Origin: Xanthomonas sp. 3793 | GTDB taxonomy: Bacteria > Pseudomonadota > Gammaproteobacteria > Xanthomonadales > Xanthomonadaceae | Reading direction: 5' to 3' | NCBI RefSeq assembly: GCF_024806835.1 | Contig: NZ_JANTYU010000001.1 | Location: 1,240,001 to 1,304,000 of the forward strand | DNA: 64,000 bases | Part shown: positions 25,920 to 35,100 of the stretch, piece by piece | How positions within the stretch are numbered: position 1 is the first letter of the stretch | Layout of the letters: every line of letters starts with the position of its first letter | Position numbers and translations under genes: made by a program | The notes under the pieces: model-generated | Told to the model about the DNA's origin: nothing | What the model saw: only the letters and a program-made list of their open reading frames with translations | Databases searched by the model: none

Positions 25920-26570
25920 GCCCGGCGCCTACAGGTGGGTTTCGGCCGCCAGCCAGGCACAACCCTCTGCCTGGAACCGACATGGACCAATCGCGCAATG
26001 GCTGTGGACGCTGCCTGGTCTTGGAGGCCAACCGCAGCCGTTCGGCAGCAACTGCTTAACCGTGCCACCGCAAGAGCAAAACGTGGAGCGCAGTGCGCAC
26101 CGATGTATGCGACCCGTGCCGTTCGCTGTTGCGCAGAGGATCGATGAAGACAGCCGAGATTGCAGCGACCTGCTGCAGGCATGCGGGCGGCTGACGGCTG
26201 ACGGCTGGCGGCTGGCGGCTGGCGGCTGGCGGCTGGCGGCGGCAATATCCAAGCCCAGCGCATCCGCGTACAAGCGTTCCACCTTCAGGCTCACAGCGCA
26301 TCGGTGCGCGTGCGCCTGCGGCGTTGATGCCAGTGCCAACGCACTCCATCGAGTACCGCAGCTCAATGGCGCGCTTGGCCGCTGAATGCGGATCAACGCG
26401 CGCAGTCCGCCCAAGTTCCGGCCAAGGCAGGGTCACGCATGCGCTCCTACCCGCGCCGTCCCGGCATCAACGCGTGGTGCAACGCGACTCCAGGCGTCAC
26501 TGCTCGCCAGCAGCGTGCAACGACCAGTAACAGCAGAGACGTCACAAACTGCCCGCCTTCGCTGCGCCGA
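25920..26570. other. Intergenic region with a heptanucleotide repeat
   Basis: No gene is supported in these 651 bases between the sigma operon and the convergent acetyltransferase gene. Apart from the 7-base tandem repeat at 26188-26236 nothing was recognised. Confidence 0.6.
26188..26236. repeat. Seven-copy heptanucleotide tandem repeat
   Basis: Two copies of CGGCTGA are followed by five copies of CGGCTGG, then CGGCGGC. Seven-base units shift the frame when copy number changes, and such tracts are used for strain typing in xanthomonads. Here no gene appears to be crossed by the tract. Confidence 0.9.
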
Positions 26571-27161
26571 TCAGCCTTCGGCCACCTCACCGTTCTCGCC
26601 AGCCTCGCCATCCTCGCGCAACAGGCTGGTCAGCACATGATCGCGCCAGACGCCGTTCAACTGCAGATAGCGTCGCGCGCGGCCTTCGATCTGGAAGCCC
26701 AGCCGCGCCAGCACCTGCGCGCTGCGCACATTGTCCGGCACGTACTGCGCCATCACCCGGTGCAGCCCCAGCGGACCGAACACGAACGCAATGCCCTGCG
26801 TGGCAGCCCACTGCATCAGGCCACGCCCTTGTGCCGCGGCATCCAGCCCATAGCCGAGATGGCAGCCCTGAAACGCGCCGCGCTGAATCTGGGTAAAGCC
26901 CAGCGTGCCGATCACCTCCTGCCCGGCACACAGCACCAGCTGCAGCTCGCGCTCGCCGGGTACCGACGCGCGGTAGGCGATGCACAACCGCCGCCAGCCC
27001 TCGGCGGTATAGAACGCCGGCGGCCGCAGCGGCATCGCCTCGATCAGATGGGCGCGGTTGCGTGCGTGGTAGTCGGCGACGGCAGCGGGGTCGATGTTGG
27101 CCAGATCGGACAACACCACACCGTCCGCATGGCGCACGGGCTTGAAGGCGGGCAGACTCAT
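26571..27161 (-). CDS. GNAT family N-acetyltransferase, RimJ-like
   Basis: This 196-residue protein carries the GNAT acetyl-CoA fold: LQLVLCAGQEVIGTLGFTQI, the pyrophosphate-binding loop LDAAAQGRGLM, and VPDNVRSAQVLARLGFQIEG. This layout matches the RimJ/RimL group that acetylates the N-terminus of ribosomal or other proteins. The start chosen is ATG 27161 (MSLPAFKPVRHADG); the upstream extension to 27218 is unlikely. The substrate is unknown. It lies alone on the minus strand, about 300 bases downstream of the chemosensory operon. Confidence 0.8.
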   Translation of the reverse strand: MSLPAFKPVRHADGVVLSDLANIDPAAVADYHARNRAHLIEAMPLRPPAFYTAEGWRRLCIAYRASVPGERELQLVLCAGQEVIGTLGFTQIQRGAFQGCHLGYGLDAAAQGRGLMQWAATQGIAFVFGPLGLHRVMAQYVPDNVRSAQVLARLGFQIEGRARRYLQLNGVWRDHVLTSLLREDGEAGENGEVAEG

Positions 27162-27458
27162 GGCATCCCTCTGCAACCGCGGTATTGCGCAGCGTATCGA
27201 ACGATGACAGCCGTGCATCGCACCGTCAAAGCTGCGCTACCGGTAGCGAACCGAACCCCGGCCTGGCTCTTGCAGCCGCGTGACCGCGAACGCATCGCCC
27301 GGCTTGCAGTCACTGCCAGCGCGGCGCCCGATACGCTGGCTGCATGTCCCGGTTGGATCCGACAATCGCACGGAGGCTGCACTGCGCGCGCACGCTCTGC
27401 CGATGGGGAGCACCGCAAGTGCCGGTCCGACGACTGCGGTGTCGCTCTACCGGCTGCC

Positions 27459-27938
27459 CTAGGCGGCGGCAGCCGAGTCAAGCGCCTGCGCCACCTGCGA
27501 CTCGATGGCATCCAGATTCGGTAGCAGCGCGCTTTGTTCGCCGAGCAGCACACGCATGTGCACGCCGTCCGGCAGCGCGTCTTCCGAGGCGTCGGCCAGC
27601 AAGCCGTCGCGCGGCACCGAAATCAGTTGCGGGAACGAGGCAGTCAGCAACGCGAAGTACGGCAACGCAGGATTGCCGCCCAGCGCCTTCAACACGATGA
27701 CCTTGTTGTTGACGGCAGTGGGCTCCTCGCCCAGGCCGCTGAGGCGTGCGAACGACAGCAGTGGCACTTTCCAGCCATACCAGTCGATACGCCCCACGAC
27801 CCAGCGCGGCATGTCCGGCAGCGCTTCGACTGCCACGCGCGACATCACCTCGGCCACCGTGGCGTTCGGCAGCAGCACGCGCTCGGTGCCGGCCTGAATC
27901 AGGACGCCGCGGATTTCGTCATTGTTGGCGTAGCTCAT
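27459..27938 (-). CDS. chpC: CheW-like adaptor of the Pil-Chp pathway (ChpC)
   Basis: This 159-residue protein has a single CheW fold (VLLPNATVAEVMSRVAVEAL, WYGWKVPLLSFARLSG, LPYFALLTASFPQLISV). In Pseudomonas, ChpC is a second CheW that links additional receptors to the ChpA kinase. It is the last gene of the operon, 33 bases after the CheB-like gene. Position and fold support the call; direct homology could not be tested. Confidence 0.8.
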   Translation of the reverse strand: MSYANNDEIRGVLIQAGTERVLLPNATVAEVMSRVAVEALPDMPRWVVGRIDWYGWKVPLLSFARLSGLGEEPTAVNNKVIVLKALGGNPALPYFALLTASFPQLISVPRDGLLADASEDALPDGVHMRVLLGEQSALLPNLDAIESQVAQALDSAAAA

Positions 27939-27971
27939 CGCACCATTCCGATCTGAGAGGGAGCGCCCGGC

Positions 27972-29180
27972 TTACGCCGGCCAACGCTGTGCCAACGCCT
28001 GCGCCAACTGCGCAGGATCGCCGGTCAAAATGCCTTGTCGGGCCAGGCGCGCCGCAGCGGCCGGGTCGTAGCAGCCGTCGGCGGACTGACCGGCCAACCA
28101 AGCACCCTGCTCGGCCAGTGCCAGCGATGCCTCCACCAGCGCCTCGTTGGCGCCGCTGAGCATCAGCACCGCACTGTCGTTGGCCGGCAGCGCGGCGATC
28201 AGCGCCGCAGGATCGCTGTGCGCCACGAACGCCAGCGCACCTGCGTGCTGCTGTACGCCAAGTTCGTCGGACAACACATAGGCCTTGCCCGGCACGACCA
28301 CCTGCCCAGGCTCGCCCAGTTCGACCGGCAACGCGGACACGCGCCCCATCTGTCGCACCAGGTTGCCGTACTGGCCACCATCGAGGGTCATCCGCACCAG
28401 CACCGCACGCGGGAAATTCGGCGGTAGCGCAGCCAGCAGGCGGCGGATCGCATCCGGACCACCGATGCCGGCCATCACCAGCACTGCGCCGGTCACCTCG
28501 CCGCTGTGCTCCAGATCCACCAGCGACAGGCCGCCGGTCGACAGCGCAGCCACATCCACTTCGGTGCGCGGGCGCACCACCACGGCAACCTCGTCGACCA
28601 GGCCCCAGGTGCTGGAATCGCCCAGCGTCGGGCCCTGCTTGTCGGCACCATTTGAGGTCTGCGCGTGATCGACGGCACGCGTGAACATCGCATCGCCCGG
28701 CATGCTTTCGAAGGCATGCGCGGCCGCTTCCAGATGTTGGTCCAGTTGCAGATCCGAATGCTGTCGCGGTGCGAGCGTCAGGCCCGGCTCGGGTTGCAGC
28801 GAGGGCTCGCTTTCGGTGCCCGGCGGCAACACATCGGCATGGCCGTGCAGCTTGGCGGCCAGATGGCGCACCCAACGCTGTGCTTCCCAACCCTCGCGAC
28901 GTACCGTGAGTTCGGCCTCGTCGAAGATCACCGTCACGCCGGGCATGTTGAAGGCCGGCTCCAACGCTTCCAGCGCATCTTCGATCGCCGGCTCCAGCGC
29001 GACCAGCACCGCGACCGGCTCGGCGTCGCGCAGCATCTGCACGTCGACCGCCGACGGTTCGTCTTCCAGCACGACCTGCGCACCGGCCAGGCCGAGCGCT
29101 TCGCGCAGGCGCTCGCGCGCCTGGCCCGGCCGACCCAGCAGGGCGACCGGAGTTCCCATTGCGCCATTAGTCTCGGACAC
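27972..29180 (-). CDS. chpB: CheB-like protein with all catalytic residues lost (ChpB position)
   Basis: This roughly 402-residue protein occupies the chpB place after chpA. The C-terminal half follows the CheB methylesterase fold, but the three catalytic positions are changed. The Ser loop GAST-GG reads MAGIGGPDAI (Ser to Gly). The QHM His segment reads LVRMTLDGG (His lost). The Asp loop GMGNDG reads SGANEAL (Asp to Ala). The N-terminal part looks like a receiver remnant: its beta3 strand ends VLVALEP and lacks the phospho-Asp. The protein is thus predicted to be an inactive, structural CheB. The GTG start at 29180 has GGGGA upstream and overlaps chpA by 14 bases; ATG 29159 is the alternative. 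Confidence 0.8.
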   Translation of the reverse strand: MSETNGAMGTPVALLGRPGQARERLREALGLAGAQVVLEDEPSAVDVQMLRDAEPVAVLVALEPAIEDALEALEPAFNMPGVTVIFDEAELTVRREGWEAQRWVRHLAAKLHGHADVLPPGTESEPSLQPEPGLTLAPRQHSDLQLDQHLEAAAHAFESMPGDAMFTRAVDHAQTSNGADKQGPTLGDSSTWGLVDEVAVVVRPRTEVDVAALSTGGLSLVDLEHSGEVTGAVLVMAGIGGPDAIRRLLAALPPNFPRAVLVRMTLDGGQYGNLVRQMGRVSALPVELGEPGQVVVPGKAYVLSDELGVQQHAGALAFVAHSDPAALIAALPANDSAVLMLSGANEALVEASLALAEQGAWLAGQSADGCYDPAAAARLARQGILTGDPAQLAQALAQRWPA

Positions 29181-32100
29181 GGGCGATCCCCAGCAGGTCA
29201 TACACGTTTCGCATCAGATCCAACTCTTGGTAAGGCTTGCCCAGGTAGCGCTGCACGCCGATCTCGAAGGCGCGCTGGCGATGCTTCTCGCCGCTGCGCG
29301 AGGTAATCATCACGATCGGCACCGACTTGAAGCGCGGGTCGGCGCGCATCGCAGTGGCCAGCTCGTAGCCGTCCATGCGCGGCATTTCGATATCCAGCAG
29401 CATCAGGTCCGGCACGCGCTCTTCGAGCAGCTCCAGTGCCTCCACGCCGTCGCGGGCGGTGGTGACATCCAGGTTGTGGCGTTCCAGCACGCGGCTGGTG
29501 ACCTTGCGCATGGTCAGCGAGTCGTCGACCACCATCACCAACGGCACCTGGCGCTGCGCTTCGGCCGGGGTTTCCAGGGTCGGACGCGCCGGCTGGCTGA
29601 GGTAACGCCGCACCAGCGGGGCCACGTCCAGGATCACCACCACGCGGCCATCGCCGGTGATGGTGGCGCCGTAGATACCCGGCACCGAGGCGATCTGCAG
29701 GCCCACCGGCTTGACCACGATTTCGCGGTTGCCCAGCACCTGATCGATCGCCACTGCGGCGCGCAGATCGCCCGCACGCACCAGCAGCAACGGCACCTGC
29801 GCCTGACCATCGGCGCGCGCAACCGGCTGGCCGACCAGCGAGCCCAGGTCGTGCAGCACGTACTCTTCGCCGGCGTAGTGATAACCGCCCTCGCCCGATT
29901 CGTAGCGGGTGCGCGAGATGCGGCCGATACCGCTGACCGAACCCACCGGCACCGCGAACGTGGTTTCGCCGATGCGCACGAACACCGCCTGGGTGACCGC
30001 CAGCGTCTGCGGCAGGCGCAGGGTGAAGGTGGCGCCCTGGCCGCGCACCGAGTGGATATCCACCGAGCCGCCGAGCTGACGCACTTCGTTGCGCACCACG
30101 TCCATGCCCACACCACGGCCGGACAGCTGACTGACCTGTTCGGAGGTGCTGAAGCCGGAAGCGAAGATCAGGCCATCCAGTTCGGCCTCGCTGAGCTGCT
30201 GGCCGGGCTCGATCAGGCCGCGCTGCTCGCCGCGGCGACGGATCGCCTCGCGGTCCAGCCCGGCGCCGTCGTCGGCCACTTCCAGCACGATTTCCGAACC
30301 TTCGCGGCGCAGACGGATGGCGATGCTGCCTTCTTCCGGCTTGCCGGCGTCGCGGCGTTGCTCTGGCGTTTCCAGGCCATGTGCGACCGAGTTGCGCAGC
30401 ATGTGTTCCAACGGCGCGACCATGCGGTCGAGCACGTTGCGATCCAGTTCGCCCTGGGTGCCTTCCAGCACCAGGTGCACCTGCTTGCCGGTATCGCTGG
30501 CTGCCTGGCGCACCACACGGCGCAGGCGCGGCACCAGACCGTCGAACGGCACCATGCGCGCGCGCATCAGGCCGTCCTGCAGTTCGGAGCTGACGCGCGA
30601 CTGCTGTTGCAGCAGGCCGTCGTACTGCCGCGACAGATCTTCCAGCACGCCCTGCAAGCCGCCCAAGTCGGCCGCCGATTCGTTCAGCGCGCGGCTGAGC
30701 TGCTGCAGGGTGGAGAAGCGGTCCAGCTCCAGCGGATCGAAGGTGCGATCGCCCTGGTCCTGTTCGCGCTGATAACGCGCCACGATCTGCGCTTCGGTTT
30801 CCAGATCCAGACGACGGAGCTGGTCGCGCAGACGGGCGTTGGTGCGATCCAGTTCGCCCATGGCGCCGCGGAAGGCGCCCATCTGCTGTTCCAGACGCGA
30901 ACGGTAGATCGCCACTTCGCCGGCGTGATTGACCAGGCGGTCGAGCAGGTCGGCACGCACGCGCACCTGTTCCTGCTGCGCGCGCGGCATCAGTTCTTCT
31001 TCGACCTGGCCGTCGACCGGCACCGGCGCCGACAGCGGCGCAGGCTCCACCGATGCCTTGGCGATCGCGCGCACATCGGCGTCGCTGGGCGGGGCGGCAT
31101 TGCGGCCACGGGTGCGGGTTTCGAAGGCTTCCACCAGGTCGGTCGGCATCGACACGGCGCGGTGCATGCCGGTACGGGTCAACAACTGATGCAGGCGGTC
31201 GAAGCCGCGTTCGAACAGGCGCACGTCATCGCGATCGATGTCGGTCCGGTTGGCCGCCACTGCTTCGAGCAGCGATTCGATCGCATGACCGAGGTCGCCG
31301 ATGGCGTTGATGCCGGCCATGCGCGCGCCGCCCTTGAGCGTGTGCAGATCGCGCTGCAGTCCGTTGAGGACCTCGCGGTCTTCCGGCACTTCGCGCATGC
31401 GGGCGAGCAGACCGTCGCAATGGTCGAGCAGGTCGCGGCCTTCTTCGACAAAGATGTCGACCAGTTCGCCATCGAGCTGATCGAAGTTGAGCGGGCCGAT
31501 ATCGAACGCGGCGCCCACCTCGTTGGTGGCCGCTTCGACCGGCGCGGCGTCTTCCACCGGTGCGCTGAGGGCCGCCGCTGCGCTGGCTTCGTGCTCGACA
31601 TTCTCAGGCTCGGCCGTCGCGGATTCAGCGGCGTCGATGTGCTCTGCCCGATCGCGCGTTGCAATCGCGTCGTCGTGGGGCGCGTCGGCGTCGGTGGTCG
31701 CGCTGTGGTCTTGCAACTCCGGCACGGTCTCGGACTGCGGATCGCCCGATTCTTCGACCTGATCGGCCGCATGCGCCATTTCGAACGCCTGCACCGACGC
31801 GATGGTCTGCTCCGGCACGGCGTCATCGGCATGCACCGTCGCGGCGTGCTCGGTCTCGGCGTGCTCGTCCTCTGCGTGCGCTGCATCCACGTGCTCGACG
31901 TCCGCCTGCGCTACGTTGTCGTCAGCTTCGGCGGTCGGCGCATCGTAGTGCGCTTGCTCGTCCAGCTGCGCCGGTTCGATCGCGTCCGCCTGCTCGCTCG
32001 ATTCAACCAACGGGTCCGACTGCGACGGTGCGTCGTACGCCGCCTGCGCTTCGGAATGCGCCGCCTGCTCGGCGTCCGCATGGTATTGCGCCCCGGCGTG

Positions 32101-35100
32101 ATCGTCCGCTTGCGCAGCGTGCTGCGCTTGTTCGCTCGTCGTTACATCTGCGTCGTGCGCCTGCACCGATTCGGCGTGCTCTGCGGCCTGGTCGGCCGCA
32201 TGCTCGCCATGGTGATCCTGCGCGCCGGCGGCGTGTTCGGGCGACGCGGCGACGTGGTCGACATACCCCTGATCGAGGCCCTGACCATCGTGGTCGGTCG
32301 AAACGCTGTCCAGCGCCGCAGTTTCCGGGGTCCAGTCCTCGGCGATCGCGGCAGGCGCCTCGTCGGCGACCGCGACATCGGTGTGCACCGCATCCAATGC
32401 GTCGATGGTTTCGACAGTCGCTTGGTCTGCAAGCGTGTCGGTATCGGCCACTGGTGCAAGCGTTTGCGTGTGGCCCAACGTGGCCTCCGCCTCGGCCAGC
32501 TCGTCTACCGCAACGCTGTCGTCCAGGTGCGTGGCATGGTCTGCAGCGTCGTGCGCAGACGGCGTTGCATCGGCAGCGGCGTACGTTTCGCTTGCTGCAT
32601 CTTCGACAGGGTCGGCAGGCTGCGATGCCGCATCCGCTGCCTCGCCGTGCTGCAGCTCGGTGGCATCCCAGGCGTCGGCTTCGACCGCCGGCTCATCGAC
32701 CGAGCTGTCGTGCGCATCGGTGCCCTGGGCTGCGGCTTCGTCATGCTGCGCGGCTTCGCCGTGCAGCGAGTCGGCCTGCTCGGGGTGCGCGAGCGGGGCG
32801 ACGCCATCGCTGGATGCGGCATCGGCATCGGCAGATTCGGCGAACGCGTCATCCTGCTCCAGCGCTGCGACGTGCTCGTCGCTGGCTGCAGGTACCTCAA
32901 GCGCGTGTAGCGAACTGTCTGCCTCGGCGCCGGCCAGCTCGTCCACCGCAATCGGAGCCTCGGCGTGTGCATCGGCGTCTTGCGGCTGGTCGGCCGGATG
33001 CGTCGGTGCAGCGGTATCGGCCGGCAGTGCGCTGGAGTCCAGGTACTGCGACAGATCCTCCACGCCGGTGAGTTCGACCGTTTCGTTGGCGTCGAGCTCG
33101 TCGCCGGCAGCGTCGAGCTCGTCCAGCTCGTCCAGGGCCACCTGCGGCGGCCACTGCGCTTCGGGCAGCGTGTCCACCAGGGCGCGCAAGCGCTCGGTCA
33201 ACGGCGCAAACGACGGAATCAACGGCGCGTCGGCGCGCAGTGCGGTAACCGTGGTCGCGATCGCCGCAGCGGTAGCGGTGATCGCATCGATGCCGTCCTG
33301 CGAGGGCGTTTGCGACGCCGCAAGCAGACGCTTGACATAGCTTTCGGCCGGCGTGGTCACCAAGGTGATTTCCGGCACATCGGTCATCGCGAACGCGCCA
33401 CTCATGGTGTGCACGGCACGCAGCAACTCTTCGGTTGCCAGTTGCGGCTCGACCTGCGTGGCCTGCAGCCAGGCGTTGACGGTTTCCAGATGCGTGGCGA
33501 CTTCGGCTTCCAGGATCTCGCGCAGCACGCTGTCCACCGACGCCGGCGTGCCACTGGCGACAAGCGCCCCGGCAACGGCAGGAATCGCAGCAGGTTCAAC
33601 CGCCACCGGCGTTGCCGGTGCGGGCACGTAATAGACCTCTTCGCCCGCGGCCACCCGCTCGGCGATTGCCTGGATCTGCGGCAAATCGGCACCGATGCGG
33701 CCCTGGTCGCGCAGCGCTGCGTTCAATTGCGGCAGCACTTCGTAGGCCAGCTCGACCATCGCCACCACCGCCGGGCTGGCCGGGCGCGAGTTATCGAGCA
33801 CGCGGTTGAGCATGCTCTCGATCTTCCAGCTGAATTCGCCCAGCACGCTGGCACCGACCAGACGCCCACTGCCCTTCAAGGTGTGGAAGACGCGGCGGAT
33901 CGGGCGCAGGTGGTCCGGACTATTGGGCGCAGCGCGCCAGACCGGCAGCAACTGGCCGAGGTTGACCAGTTCTTCGTCGAATTCTTCGAGGAAGACATCG
34001 CGGATGTCGTCATCGATATCGCTGTCGCCAAAGCCGCCGAAAATGCCGGCATCGGCGGTATCGGCCGCCGCCGCTTCGCTCGCTGCCTGCAGCGGCGCTG
34101 CATCGGACGCTGCGTCGCTGGGGGCCGGTGCATCCTGCGGACGCGCCACGTCGAATTGCGCGGCGGCCGCGTCGAGCTGCGCCAGGAAGGCGGCCGAAGC
34201 ATCGTCCAGTTCGAACTCGCTGACCGTGGCCTGCTGAACGCGCGGAGTCGTTTGCTCGGCGCTGGCGTCGGCCGGCGCGTCCGGTGCAACGTCCGGCGCG
34301 GACTCGACAAACGGATCGTCCAGTTCCTGCGGCGGAGCCGGCGGCGGCGAGAACGCATCTTCGATGCTGGTCTGCGCGCGGCGCGCATGGTTCTCGGCAA
34401 TGAAATCCAGCGGTGCGTCGACCTGGTCCATATCGCCAGGCAACTCGATCTGCTCGATCTGCAACGGCGTGGTGTCGGCCACCACAGGCGCAGCGGCCTG
34501 CTCCTGTTCCAGCGCGCTCAGATCCACGGTGTAGCTGACCTGCGCGGCCTCGCTCGCTGCGTGACCGTCCTGCTCGGCCGATACCGGGTCGAACGCCGAC
34601 GTGGCGATCGGTGCAGCCTGTTCGGTGGTTTCCAGCTGCCAATCGCCGGGCGCATGCGTACCGTCGTCGGACAAGTCCAGCGGCGCAACCGTAAACGGCA
34701 CGTGCGCCTGGCCGGAGAGGGTTTCTTCTGCAGCCACCGGGTCGAACGAGAACACCGTATCGGTCGCCGCGGCGCCGGTGTCGTGCACCACGCTGGCCGC
34801 GAACGGCGTTTCGACCACGGTTTCGTTGGCCCATTCCAGCGGCGCGACAGGCGCCGCATCGTTGGCCGCCGCGTCCGGCGTGCCGGCATGCTGGGCAAGC
34901 GACACGGCAACCGGCTGCACCTCGGCAACGCTGCCCGGCTGGTCGGCACCGACCGGCAATTCGGACGGCTGGCCCGAAGGCAGCGGCCAATAGCGCAGCG
35001 TTTCCAGGCTGTTGCGGGTGATGTCCAGAATCTCCTCGCGGCCGGGACGGCGCTCGCGCAGGGCTTCCAGGTAATACTCCAGGCTGGCCATCGCGTCGGC

